Source: Burkholderia sp. Ax-1719
GTDB taxonomy: Bacteria; Pseudomonadota; Gammaproteobacteria; Burkholderiales; Burkholderiaceae
Assembly: GCF_011753055.1 (NCBI RefSeq)
Contig: NZ_VWWJ01000001.1
Location: 682,001 to 746,000, forward strand
DNA length: 64,000 bases
Reading direction: 5' to 3'
Below are positions 9,455 to 18,481 of the stretch, piece by piece. The position numbers and the translations under genes were made by a program. Each line of letters opens with the position of its first letter. Position 1 is the first letter of the stretch. Below the pieces are notes generated by a model. The model saw only the letters and a list, made by a program, of their open reading frames with translations. It was not told the origin of the DNA and did not search any database.

Positions 9455-11634
9455 CGGCCTCCCGTTTGCGCGTCGCGCAGTTGCCGCTGGGCGGCAATGG
9501 CGCTTTGCAGCGCCTCGCGCGAAATGATGTGGCGTGCCACCATGAAATCGCCAATACGACCGTCGCGGTCGGGGCGGTATTCCTGCAACGCCGCGTCGAA
9601 TCTAGCCCTTGAAACAAGGCCCATTTCGATCAGCATGTCGCCGAGCAGCGGGACGCCGCGCGTCGCGCCCAGGTCGGCGGGCGACATCACGGCCACTTCG
9701 CCGTTTTCTCCCACCAGCAACGGCTCTTCCACACGGCGCAGAATGCGCAGTCCGGCCGTCACCTCGCTCTCGCGCACGATATGCAGCGCCACCGTGCGTT
9801 GCGTGATCGAATGCAGATCGTCGATTGCTTCGTCAGTCAGCAGACTCGCGGCGACGAACACGGCATGGCCGCTCTCGTCGATGCCTTGCGGCAGCGTGCG
9901 CAGACGCACGAGCACGTCGATGGGCACCTGATTGTCGGGATCGTCCAGTTTTGCAGGCACGAAATTGCCGCGCGGCAGGTCGGTCTGGAACGCCACGGCT
10001 TCGGCGAGCGTTTCTTCGTCTAGCCAGCCATTGGCCATCAGCACACGCCCGAGCGGCGCTTCGCGCGCATGCTCTTCGTGCAGCGCGCGTTCGAGCGTCG
10101 CCGGGTCGATTGCCTGCCAGGACACCAGCAATTCGCCAAGCGTCTGCCGTGTGTTGCGCAGGCCGCCCGCACTCGGAAAATCGTGCATCGTCTTGTCCCA
10201 GGTGAGGCGCTTGCCCGTAATCAGATGGATCAGGAACAGCCGCCACGCACGCAGCGCAGCCAGAAAATTGATGAAGTTGCTGATGATGAGGCGCGGCACC
10301 GCGAGCACGCCGTGCTCCCAGCCATAGAGGCGCGTCGTGAAGATCACGCGCTGTCCCACGCGCAACAGCAAGGCAATGAAGTTCGCGGTCAGCAGCGTAT
10401 TCATCCACGGCGAGTCGATGAACGGTGAGGGAAAGAGGTCGGGCGTGAGGCCGAGCAGCGATGCCAGCGCGAACAGCATGAACTGGATCACCAGCAGATA
10501 GCCCACCATGCCGACGAACGACGTCACGATGCCCTTGCGGTCGCGCAGTAGCAGGTAGCGGTTGGCGATCGAGCCGGTCCAGCCCGTGAGCGCCCATCCT
10601 TGCAGGCCAATGCCCAGCGTCCAGCGTGCGCGCTGACGATAAGCAGTTCGAAGCGTGTCGGGAAAGTACTCGCGCACGCACAGCGGCATCGTGGTGGTGA
10701 CTTCGCGCTCGGGGCCGAGACCGAACCACGTCGTGCGGTGCGTAACGAATTGCACCGGAAAGCGCGCGAAGATCGATTGCAATCCCATGCGGCCGATGCG
10801 CTCGCCGATGTCGTAATCCTCCGTAAGACTTTCAGTGTTGAAGGGCTGCGCTTTGGTGTCGTCGATCAGCGCGAGCATCGCGCGGCGCGAAAAGCAGGTG
10901 CCCACACCCGCCGACGGCACCGCGCCCACGAGGCTCTCGCGTACCACCAGATCCTTGGCGTGCCATTCCGCGAACTCGTCCATATAGGTGCCAGCAACCA
11001 GCTCGCACCAGTCGCGTTCGAGCGACGCCACGGGCAACTGGATCATGTCCTTGCGTGGCAGCAGGTAGTTGAAGAACTTCAATTCGAGCGGATGCAGCAC
11101 GTCCTCGCTGTCGTGCATGACCACGCCGGCGAATTCGGTGCCCGCCTCGAATTCGTAGCGAAACACTGCCTGCACGATCCAGTTCAGGCAATCGGCCTTG
11201 CAGGTCGGCCCGTCGTGTGGCACTTCCACGCGATGCAGATGCTTGTAGCGATGACGCATGCGCTCCACTTCGGCGATGGTCGCCGCATCGTTCTGATAGG
11301 TGCCGACGAACACGCGATAGGCGCGGTAATCGAGCACCCGCACGAGGTCCTCGATCATCGCGGCGATCACGTCGTGCTCCTGCCACGCGGGCACCATGAT
11401 CGCAAGTGGCTGTTCCGTGCGCTGGTGCAATTGCGCGACGGTGAGCGGCTTGTATTGCCGTTTCACCGTGAAGTGGCGCACGGTTTCGCGGATCCAGTAC
11501 CAGAGGTCGATGAACAGATCATCGAGGCTCGACAGCAGGATGATGGCCGAGACGAACACGGCCGCATGCTCTAGCCACTGGTAATACTCCGCGAGCGCAA
11601 TGCGCCCATAGAAGCCGAGCGTGGCGAGCATCAT
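9451..11634 (-). CDS. nfrB: NfrB-like membrane glycosyltransferase with MshEN c-di-GMP domains
   Basis: A 727-residue inner-membrane family 2 glycosyltransferase. An N-terminal hydrophobic helix (residues about 20-45) precedes the GT-A domain, which shows MHDSEDVLHP as the DxD-like site, a TED motif (ESLTEDYDIGERIG) and the processive QRARW signature. Three or more membrane helices follow (about residues 365-480). Residues about 495-640 match MshEN (GspE N-terminal, c-di-GMP-binding): LGELLVSWQAIDPATLERAL, then LGRVLMANGWLDEETLAEAV. A second MshEN-like repeat occupies about 657-720 (LGDMLIEMGLVSRARFDAAL, then IGDFMVARHIISREALQSAI). E. coli NfrB has the same overall plan and needs c-di-GMP. 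Both gene junctions are ATGA overlaps, so all three subunits are coupled. Confidence 0.88.
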   Translation of the reverse strand: MMLATLGFYGRIALAEYYQWLEHAAVFVSAIILLSSLDDLFIDLWYWIRETVRHFTVKRQYKPLTVAQLHQRTEQPLAIMVPAWQEHDVIAAMIEDLVRVLDYRAYRVFVGTYQNDAATIAEVERMRHRYKHLHRVEVPHDGPTCKADCLNWIVQAVFRYEFEAGTEFAGVVMHDSEDVLHPLELKFFNYLLPRKDMIQLPVASLERDWCELVAGTYMDEFAEWHAKDLVVRESLVGAVPSAGVGTCFSRRAMLALIDDTKAQPFNTESLTEDYDIGERIGRMGLQSIFARFPVQFVTHRTTWFGLGPEREVTTTMPLCVREYFPDTLRTAYRQRARWTLGIGLQGWALTGWTGSIANRYLLLRDRKGIVTSFVGMVGYLLVIQFMLFALASLLGLTPDLFPSPFIDSPWMNTLLTANFIALLLRVGQRVIFTTRLYGWEHGVLAVPRLIISNFINFLAALRAWRLFLIHLITGKRLTWDKTMHDFPSAGGLRNTRQTLGELLVSWQAIDPATLERALHEEHAREAPLGRVLMANGWLDEETLAEAVAFQTDLPRGNFVPAKLDDPDNQVPIDVLVRLRTLPQGIDESGHAVFVAASLLTDEAIDDLHSITQRTVALHIVRESEVTAGLRILRRVEEPLLVGENGEVAVMSPADLGATRGVPLLGDMLIEMGLVSRARFDAALQEYRPDRDGRIGDFMVARHIISREALQSAIAAQRQLRDAQTGGR

Positions 11635-14015
11635 GGCTTGTCTCGCGGCGGTGCGCTCTTGTTGCCGCTGTTTGTGCCATTGGTCATGCCATTACTCGCA
11701 CCACTCACGGGCGGCTGTTGCGCGGCGGCGCGACGCTCTTCGCTCGTCTGTGCGGTGCGGCGCTTGCGGGCGATCTGTGCAATCACGATCAGCGCGAGCA
11801 GCAACAACATCAGCACGAAAGGGATGCCCCAGCGCGCCCAATGGTGCGTGACCCAGGCCGTGCTGTCCGCGCCGGTCGCGGCGAGGTCGTCGGGATTGAT
11901 GGTGTCGAAGCGCTTGAGCACGCCCGTGGCGTCCACCACGGCGATATTGCCGCGTGAAAGCTGGAGCTTGTCGGTCAGCACCGGCGCGTTGCCCGTCGAG
12001 CGATACACGATGCCATGCGCGTCGCCCGAAGTGCCCACGCTCAGCACCGCGAGGCGCGAGAGACCGGAGACGTCGATCAGTTTGTCGCCGTGCGTCGAGG
12101 TCAGTTGCAGTCGGTCAGGCGAGAACGCGACGGGATCGCTTTCGTCGGCGAGTGCCACGTCGGTGGCGAGGAAGGGTCCCGAGGGATGCGCGGACTGCCC
12201 CTTGCCGATCACCTCGAAGTGCGCGGGCAACGGCGCAACGCCCGCCGCGCCGGTGAGTACGGCGAGGCGTGGCACGCTATGGAGCGCGTCGTCCAGATAC
12301 GCCTGGGGCACGATCACTGTCGCCGAAGACGCATAGCGCGCGGCCATGCCGACGAAGTCGGCGCCCGGCGTGCCGTCCGCGAGTGTCAGATGGCTGCTGG
12401 GCAGCACCGCGACCGGATACGCCTGGCGCGCCTGGCAACCCGCATCGGGCTGACGCCGGAAGGTCACGCGCAGGTTATTGGTGCGCGCGAGCGCATAGCG
12501 CGGGATCTTCAGGCGCAGACGCTGGCGATGACCGTCCACGTCGAGCAGCTTCGCGCCGATCATCACGTCGTTGAAATAGACCGTCGCGGTGGCGGCGCCG
12601 TTGGAAAGCGTCGGCGAGGCCGCAAGATCCAGCACGACTTCATCGGGCAGCTTCTTTTCGCCGGAGGCCGCCGCGAGGTCGAAGCTGGCTTCCCACGAAT
12701 CGATCGAATGAACGTCCACGCTGCGTGGCTCGCCGCCCAGATCCGAAAGCAGGATGGTGTCGCCATGCAGACGCGCGCCCGGATCGATGTGATGGACCAC
12801 CACGCGCTGCGATACGTCGATGGGACGCCAGCTATGCGCAAGCACGCTCGCGCCCGCGTTGTCGCCCACGACGATCACGGCGCGGCCGCCGTAGTGCGCG
12901 ACGCGCGCCTCGCCGGCGGCAAGCGGCGCGACGATCTGCGCGGCACTATTCGCGCGCCAGGCGTCGAAGCCAGGCAGTTCGCCCGGCGCACTAGTGGCGA
13001 TCTGGGCGCGTAACGCGTCGAGCGCGCTATTGAAGCGCGTGCGTAGCGCCGCGTCGGCGAGCAGCACGTCGGGGCCGAATGCATTGCGCGGCGCGAGCGC
13101 GAGCAGCGCGCCCAGTTCGGCGGCATTGGCGACGACGTGTTGGCCTGCGTCCGGCGCATTCGCAGCCGTTGCGAGCGCATCGAATGCGGGAATGCCGCGC
13201 AAGGCGGCGGGGATGGTCGTGGGATCGAAGCCGCGCAGATCGGCAGGCTGGCCCACGGCGGGCACGGCCTGCATGGTGGGCCGCTTGCCGTCGCGCTGCA
13301 GCAGGGCGTCGGTGCGCCAGGCTGTGTCGAGCGAGGCGGCGTCCAGTTGTGCGCCCGCCACGGTGAGCACCGGCGCATAGGGCAGCGCGCTCCAGGCGGT
13401 GCGCAGATCGCGTACGTCGGCCGGGTCGAAACGGTAGCTCAGGCGCGTGGACGGATCGACGCGCAGCACGTTGCCGATGGCGGTCTGATCGGTGCAAACG
13501 TTGTCATTGATGACCGATGCGTAGCCGAGACCCAGCCGCACGAAGCCCACCGAACGCGGCGCGCCGTCCACGCCCAGATTGACGTTCACGCCGCCTTCTG
13601 ACTTGTCGAGCGCGCGCGAGGCGACCGGCGAGCCGTCGAGCGAGAGCAGCATGGTAGTGCGGCCGCCGTCGCCGCGCACGTAGCCGCCGTCGAATTGGAG
13701 CGTGGCGTCGCTGATCGGCACGTCGGCGGGAACGGGCAGGAAGAACTCGCGCCGCGTATCTGGCGCGGTCAGTGTGACGGCGCTGAGCAGACCCAGTTCG
13801 CGCAGCGTGACGACACGCGTGACAGGGATGCTGCGGTTCAGTTGCGTGAAGCCGTTGGTATCGGCGCCGGGATCGGCAGCAAAGGACGGCGTATTGATTA
13901 GTATGCCGAAACAGGTGGCAAGGAGTAGCGCGCGCGGCGCGCGATGCGTGCAGGAGATCAAGTGCGGTTCTCTCGGGACGAGTTGGACCGGCGACGGACG
14001 GTAAGTCCGGCGCAT
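11631..14015 (-). CDS. bcsB: BcsB-like periplasmic polysaccharide synthase subunit
   Basis: A 794-residue protein similar to the cellulose synthase regulatory subunit BcsB. It has a signal peptide (hydrophobic core ALLLATCFGILI, cleavage after SFA). A large beta-rich periplasmic region follows, with two carbohydrate-binding-like and flavodoxin-like repeats typical of BcsB (FFLPVPADVPISDATLQFDG, RAVIVVGDNAG and similar strands). One C-terminal membrane anchor lies at about residues 725-750, followed by a basic, Asn/Ser-rich tail. BcsB holds the nascent chain beside BcsA; here the partner is the NfrB-like glycosyltransferase. The ATG at 14015 has no good ribosome site; the TTG at 13961 has GAGAG upstream and starts exactly at the signal peptide, so the true start may be there. 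Confidence 0.82.
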   Translation of the reverse strand: MRRTYRPSPVQLVPREPHLISCTHRAPRALLLATCFGILINTPSFAADPGADTNGFTQLNRSIPVTRVVTLRELGLLSAVTLTAPDTRREFFLPVPADVPISDATLQFDGGYVRGDGGRTTMLLSLDGSPVASRALDKSEGGVNVNLGVDGAPRSVGFVRLGLGYASVINDNVCTDQTAIGNVLRVDPSTRLSYRFDPADVRDLRTAWSALPYAPVLTVAGAQLDAASLDTAWRTDALLQRDGKRPTMQAVPAVGQPADLRGFDPTTIPAALRGIPAFDALATAANAPDAGQHVVANAAELGALLALAPRNAFGPDVLLADAALRTRFNSALDALRAQIATSAPGELPGFDAWRANSAAQIVAPLAAGEARVAHYGGRAVIVVGDNAGASVLAHSWRPIDVSQRVVVHHIDPGARLHGDTILLSDLGGEPRSVDVHSIDSWEASFDLAAASGEKKLPDEVVLDLAASPTLSNGAATATVYFNDVMIGAKLLDVDGHRQRLRLKIPRYALARTNNLRVTFRRQPDAGCQARQAYPVAVLPSSHLTLADGTPGADFVGMAARYASSATVIVPQAYLDDALHSVPRLAVLTGAAGVAPLPAHFEVIGKGQSAHPSGPFLATDVALADESDPVAFSPDRLQLTSTHGDKLIDVSGLSRLAVLSVGTSGDAHGIVYRSTGNAPVLTDKLQLSRGNIAVVDATGVLKRFDTINPDDLAATGADSTAWVTHHWARWGIPFVLMLLLLALIVIAQIARKRRTAQTSEERRAAAQQPPVSGASNGMTNGTNSGNKSAPPRDKP

Positions 14016-14712
14016 GAAGCGAAGCGTGGTGTTTTTGCCCTTGCGCTTGCGGTAATCAGTCAGTCAGATCAGTGCGATCTGCTGGATCGCTCGGGTGGGG
14101 AGAGCGCGCAGGAATGCGCCGGCCTTGCGTCGCAAGTGGCGCGCGACGCAGGGGCAGCGATTTTGACGCCCCGTCTTCTTGCAGAAATCGACCGCGGTGT
14201 GGAGTTCATTGCGCCGCCTCGCTTTTATTCGTATTGGGTCAGATATTAATCGGTGACGAATGGACGAAGCGGTACGAACATGTAAAAAAGTTTTTCAGCG
14301 GGAACGAAATAATTTGGTGGATATAGCAATTCGGAAAATCTTGCGATAAAAATCGGGCCAACAGTTAGCGTGCTATCGAAGATCGAGAAAAAGATGCCGC
14401 TGCCTTTAAAAGCGGTAAGCGAAGTGCATCTATGCATCGCCAAAAAATATGAAGAAAGTCCGTTGGAAAGCGCTTGTAAGTCCGGCTGGCACGCGCTTTC
14501 CGCCGGATTGGTCAGTACCCGTTCGCGGGCGCATTGATTTAAACCTGTCACTGTTGACAGGTTGAGGCGTTGCAGAGGGTACATAAGCTGTCGTTTCATC
14601 GTTCAGGTGCTGCGCTTCTTTATTGCTATATCGACAAATAAACCCGGAGATTGTTGTCCGGACATTAAGTGGGGGATTTAGCAAAAAGCGATCCCGACAT
14701 AAAAGACCGGTC
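14016..14712. other. Long AT-richer non-coding region upstream of the bcsB-nfrB-nfrA operon
   Basis: About 700 bases carry no credible gene on either strand; open frames here lack ribosome sites and family-like sequence. Base composition from about 14220 to 14710 is clearly more AT-rich than the surroundings. It is the only place for the promoter and control sites of the exopolysaccharide operon. A perfect inverted repeat lies at 14542-14563. Confidence 0.6.
14542..14563. promoter_or_regulatory. Perfect 9-bp inverted repeat, candidate operator
   Basis: AACCTGTCA and TGACAGGTT are perfectly complementary and separated by CTGT. The arrangement suits a dimeric repressor or a small hairpin. It lies about 530 bases upstream of the bcsB-like start and about 230 bases from the end of the MFS gene. 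The bound factor is unknown. Confidence 0.4.
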
Positions 14713-14752
14713 AAAAGAAAACGGCGCCCGGTTCTTCCGAACCGGGCGCCGT
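14713..14752 (-). terminator. Intrinsic terminator of the MFS/phosphonate operon
   Basis: ACGGCGCCCGGTTC and its exact complement flank a TTCC loop. On the minus strand the 14-bp stem is followed by TTTTCTTTTG, giving a strong terminator 40 bases after the MFS stop. Confidence 0.85.
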
Positions 14753-14790
14753 CTGGCATCAAGCACAATCAACCGCTATTGAACGAGTGA

Positions 14791-16260
14791 TCAGGCCACG
14801 CGCGGCACTCCCTCGGCCGGCAGCTTGAAACCATCGTCCACACTGCCTTCTTCCAGCGACACATTGCGTGTTTCGCGACCCATCATCCACCATGCCGCCG
14901 CCGCGATCGGGCCGGGCAAGGCGAGCAGCAGCAGACCGATCAGCGCCGCCGAGGGCGTGCCCGAAGCCGCATAGACATTGGTCAGCATCAGCGGTGCAAT
15001 CACCGCACCCAGACGTCCCACCGCCACGGAGATCCCCAGGCCGGTAGCGCGGATACGCGTCGGGAGGATCTCCGAAGACACCACGTAACCCGAGATATAC
15101 GCCCACGTCACGCCAAACTGGATCAGGCAATAGCCGATCACCATGCCAGGCAGCGTGTGCATCGCGTAGATCACCACGATGGCGAGCGTCGTGAAGGTGT
15201 AGCTGACGAACAGCGAAGCACGGCGGCCCCAGGCCTCGACCAGCACCGCGGCAGTCAGACCGCCCGCAAGTGCGGCAGCATTGCCGTAGACGTAGTAGAT
15301 CGGCATGTCGGCGGCGGATACCTTCATGTACGGCAGGATCACCAGCGCCATCAGCGACAGTACGCCATACACCACGGCGGCCTGCGAGAAGTTCAGCGCG
15401 CTGGCCAGGCCGCAGCGCATGCGATACGCGCCAAACAACTCACGCAGATTGCGCCAGAAGGCGGGATGCACGGGCACCAGTGTGGTCTTCGGATAACGCT
15501 GTGCAGCCTGGGCGCGCTCCTGTTGTGTGAGCTTGCTATGCGCGGCGCTCGCGGCGATGCTTTCGACGATCGCTTCAGCTTCCGCTACGCGGCCTTGTTG
15601 CAGCAGCCAGCGCGGCGATTCGGGAATCACGCGGCGAATCCAGAAGAACAGCAGCGCCATGGTGGTGCCGAAGCCAAAGCCCACGCGCCACGAGATCGCG
15701 CCCGGCAGATGGTTGAGCACGAGGTACGAGATTGCCGCCGAAATCAGCGCGCCCACCGGAAAGCCCGAGAGAATCAGCGAATCGGTACGGCCGCGATGAC
15801 GGCGGGGAATGAACTCGCCCATCGTGGCGGTCACGGCGGAATATTCGCCGCCTACCGCGAGCGCGGTCATGGCGCGGAAGAACAGGAACGATTCATAGTT
15901 CCACGAGAACACCGTGGCGACGCTGAAAAACGCATACCACAGCAGCGTCGCGAGAAAGAGCTTCTTGCGGCCGTAGCGATCGGCAAGATAGCCGAAGCCG
16001 ATGGCCCCCACCAGCATGCCGAACACCCAGATGCTCACAGCAAGCGATCCCTGTGCGGAACTCAGATGCCATTGGGTCTTCAGGACACCGAAGACACTGC
16101 CGATGATGTTGGTCTCGAACGAATCGAGCGCCCAGCCCACGCCAAGGGCCACCAGCATCAGCGTGTGAAAGCGGGTCCACGGCATGTTGTCGAGGCGCGC
16201 TAGCGCATCGGTTTCGACGGTGCGCGGGGCGGAGCCTGGCGCAGAGGTGTGCGTAGTCAC
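14791..16260 (-). CDS. MFS transporter of the sugar/acid symporter type, phosphonate cluster
   Basis: A 489-residue major facilitator with 12 predicted helices. It shows the MFS loop motif GYLADRYGRKK after helix 2, RAMTALAVGGEYSAV in helix 4, and PESPRWLLQQGR in the long central loop, as in the sialate/aromatic-acid/niacin group of the sugar-porter superfamily. The start is a GTG at 16260 with AGGAGA seven bases upstream; the longer TTG-initiated frame adds residues that include this ribosome site. It follows the alcohol dehydrogenase by about 47 bases on the same strand, with phnX upstream, so it probably imports an organophosphonate. The substrate is inference. Confidence 0.88.
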   Translation of the reverse strand: MTTHTSAPGSAPRTVETDALARLDNMPWTRFHTLMLVALGVGWALDSFETNIIGSVFGVLKTQWHLSSAQGSLAVSIWVFGMLVGAIGFGYLADRYGRKKLFLATLLWYAFFSVATVFSWNYESFLFFRAMTALAVGGEYSAVTATMGEFIPRRHRGRTDSLILSGFPVGALISAAISYLVLNHLPGAISWRVGFGFGTTMALLFFWIRRVIPESPRWLLQQGRVAEAEAIVESIAASAAHSKLTQQERAQAAQRYPKTTLVPVHPAFWRNLRELFGAYRMRCGLASALNFSQAAVVYGVLSLMALVILPYMKVSAADMPIYYVYGNAAALAGGLTAAVLVEAWGRRASLFVSYTFTTLAIVVIYAMHTLPGMVIGYCLIQFGVTWAYISGYVVSSEILPTRIRATGLGISVAVGRLGAVIAPLMLTNVYAASGTPSAALIGLLLLALPGPIAAAAWWMMGRETRNVSLEEGSVDDGFKLPAEGVPRVA

Positions 16261-16306
16261 GCTGGATTCTCCTGAGCGATGAATATCGATGAGCAACGGT
16301 TAGGTG

Positions 16307-17455
16307 TCAGTGCACGGCGATGCTTTGCGCGCGTGCAGCGAAGTCGATGTGCGGGAAATTCGCGCGCTGGCCGATGAAGTTGCGCCCGCGTGCGCCGTCG
16401 AAGGCGTGATCGACGATGGTTTCCCATTGATCCGCGTCCACGCCATAAGCCGACGGATGGCTCGATACGCCTAGCGTGTCGAGCAGGGCGGCCAATTGCG
16501 CCGGCGCCTGTTCGATATCGCCGAAAATCTCAGCCAGCGCGGCATCGCAATCCGGGTCCACGCCAAGCGCGGCTTCCATCACCGCTGGCAGGCAGAACGA
16601 GCAGGCAATGCCGTGCGCCACGCCGCGCGAGAGCGTGATGGCGTAGGAAATGTTGTGTGCGAGCGCAGTGCGCGTGTTTGAGAACGCAAGGCCGGCGCGC
16701 AGCGCGCCCAGCGCCATCGCGCCACGTGCTTCGAGGTCCTGAGGATTCTCGCTCACGCGCTGCAGACCGGAAATCAGTTCGCGCGCCGCATGAATCGCGA
16801 GGCCGCGCGTGACGGGATTCGCATGCACATTCCAGATGCTTTCGAGCGCATGAGAAAGTGCATCCAGACCGCTGGCGATGGTCGGCTGCATCGGCAGGCC
16901 GACCATCAGACTTGGATCGACGATCACGGCTTCGGCGTAGAGGTCTTCGCGCGAGAGCGAAAGCTTGCGGTCGTTTTCAGGGTCCCAAACCGTGGCCCAG
17001 CAGGTCACTTCGCTGCCGGTGCCTGCAGTGGTGGGAATGGCGATGATCGGCAGCGCGCGGCGACCGGTGGCTTCACCGCCTTCGAGGTAGGCGAGCACGG
17101 GTTCGAATGCGCCGTGCTCCGCGGCCAGCACTTTGGCGCTGTCCATCACGGAGCCGCCGCCCAGCGCAATCAGCACTTCGGGGGCTTCATCGGTCTTGGC
17201 AAGCGCGATGAGTTGCTCGCAGGCGCGCCGCAGCATCGGCACCGAAGGATTGGCTTCGACGGAATCGATGCGTCCCATTGCCGGGCCGTTGCGCGCTTCG
17301 ATGCGGTCCGCGAGATCGGCGAACAGCGCATCGGGATAGGTGACGATCACATAGCGGCGGCCTGCAATGGCTTCGCCGATTTCATCGAGCGAACCCGCGC
17401 CAAAGCGCACGCGCACGGGGTTGTGGAAATTCCATGTATGCAGGTTGCCGCTCAT
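16307..17455 (-). CDS. Iron-containing alcohol dehydrogenase, phosphonoacetaldehyde reductase type
   Basis: A 382-residue group III (iron-type) alcohol dehydrogenase. It has the NAD-binding GGGSVMDSAK loop and the SPTTAGTG-like IPTTAGTGSEV. All four metal ligands are present: Asp and His of DALSHALES, His of ALAHNISY and His of GVAHGIAC, spaced as in FucO. Position beside phnX identifies it as phosphonoacetaldehyde reductase-like, interconverting phosphonoacetaldehyde and 2-hydroxyethylphosphonate. Its ATG overlaps the phnX stop by four bases (ATGA). In a catabolic operon it would plausibly run in the oxidative direction, feeding PhnX. The long upstream extension of the frame lies inside phnX and is not used. 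Confidence 0.85.
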   Translation of the reverse strand: MSGNLHTWNFHNPVRVRFGAGSLDEIGEAIAGRRYVIVTYPDALFADLADRIEARNGPAMGRIDSVEANPSVPMLRRACEQLIALAKTDEAPEVLIALGGGSVMDSAKVLAAEHGAFEPVLAYLEGGEATGRRALPIIAIPTTAGTGSEVTCWATVWDPENDRKLSLSREDLYAEAVIVDPSLMVGLPMQPTIASGLDALSHALESIWNVHANPVTRGLAIHAARELISGLQRVSENPQDLEARGAMALGALRAGLAFSNTRTALAHNISYAITLSRGVAHGIACSFCLPAVMEAALGVDPDCDAALAEIFGDIEQAPAQLAALLDTLGVSSHPSAYGVDADQWETIVDHAFDGARGRNFIGQRANFPHIDFAARAQSIAVH

Positions 17456-18342
17456 GCTGCCACTCCCGCGGCCAGTGCACGTTCGATGGCGTCGATCACG
17501 CCGGGCAGTTCGGCGATGCTGTCGATCAGGAAATGCGCGCCGGTGCGGGCAAGTTTGTCGCGCGCGGGAGTGAGCAGGGCTTCGCGTGCATCGGCGTCCA
17601 GCGCCTGCCATTGCGCGAGCGAAAGGCCCACTTCGTTGCCCGTCGCCACGATACCCACGGTCCACATGCCGGCGGCAAGGCCCGCTTCCAGACCCGTGGG
17701 GCTGTCGTCCACCACGACGCAGCTTTGCACGTGCGCGGCGCCCAGCGCGAGCGCATTGGCGAGGCACATATCGGGCCACGGACGGCCGCGCGCCACGTCG
17801 CTCACCGTGCAGCAGAAGTCGGGCGCATAACCGTGCGCGGCGGCAATCGGCTGAAGGTTCTTCATCACTTCGCGCGGATAGCCCGTGGTGCTGCCGATGG
17901 CGATGCCGCGTGCGCGCAATGCCGCGATGGTTTCCAGCGCGCCCGGAATCAGCGCGCTGTATTTGGCGACGTTGATTTCATCGATGCGCAGGAACGACGC
18001 GTAGAGCGCGTCGATATCGTCTTCATTCGAGGCACGGCCAAATTGTGCGAGCCAGCGCGCCTGTACCTTGGCGTCGCGCAGGATCATGGCGATATGTTCG
18101 CGCTTGGCGGCGCCCATCGGCGCACGCGCTTCTTCCACGCTGATCGGCAACTGGGCGAGCGCGAACGCTTCGCAGAAGGCCTCGACAGGCGCGATGCAAC
18201 CGAAATCCAGCACCGTGCCGGCCCAGTCGAAGATCGCGGTGGTGATGGGGCCACGGTACGGCGTCGCGCGGCGTGGATTGCGTGCGCGGGAATCCAGTGC
18301 TTCGTTAAGGGAGTGAACGTTGAGGGCAGGGGTCGTCGTCAT
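17452..18342 (-). CDS. phnX: Phosphonoacetaldehyde hydrolase (phosphonatase)
   Basis: PhnX cleaves the C-P bond of phosphonoacetaldehyde to acetaldehyde and phosphate through a Schiff base. The 296-residue HAD-superfamily protein carries the nucleophile Asp39 in FDWAGT, the Schiff-base Lys80 in APMGAAKREH, and the acidic motif VVVDDSPTGLEAGLAAGMWTVG near the C-terminus. An N-terminal extension of about 30 residues precedes the HAD core; this is longer than in Bacillus PhnX. It is the first gene of a minus-strand operon (phnX, alcohol dehydrogenase, MFS) divergent from a LysR gene. No aminoethylphosphonate transaminase (phnW) gene is in the window. Confidence 0.93.
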   Translation of the reverse strand: MTTTPALNVHSLNEALDSRARNPRRATPYRGPITTAIFDWAGTVLDFGCIAPVEAFCEAFALAQLPISVEEARAPMGAAKREHIAMILRDAKVQARWLAQFGRASNEDDIDALYASFLRIDEINVAKYSALIPGALETIAALRARGIAIGSTTGYPREVMKNLQPIAAAHGYAPDFCCTVSDVARGRPWPDMCLANALALGAAHVQSCVVVDDSPTGLEAGLAAGMWTVGIVATGNEVGLSLAQWQALDADAREALLTPARDKLARTGAHFLIDSIAELPGVIDAIERALAAGVAA

Positions 18343-18481
18343 GCTCGCACCGAAAAAGCCAAAAAGGTCGGGGTAGGAACTTCACATCAGACGAATCCGG
18401 AGATTCGCGATGCATTCAGTCCGGGTGTGAGCAGCAGAATAGTTTTGACACATGACGCCGCTATGATCGAAATACCCGTTG

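Noticed and set aside
6971..11634. Phage N4 proteins as a sign of a prophage
   Set aside because: NfrA and NfrB are host envelope proteins named after the phage that uses them. No phage structural, integrase or lysis gene is nearby.
14246..14768. Small genes in the gap before the bcsB-like operon
   Set aside because: The two open frames have no ribosome sites, no recognisable domain and unusual composition for this genome; one overlaps the strong terminator at 14713-14752.
16307..17779. A longer 490-residue version of the alcohol dehydrogenase
   Set aside because: The extra N-terminus is Arg-rich and encoded inside phnX in another frame; the ATGA junction at 17452-17455 gives the normal family start.
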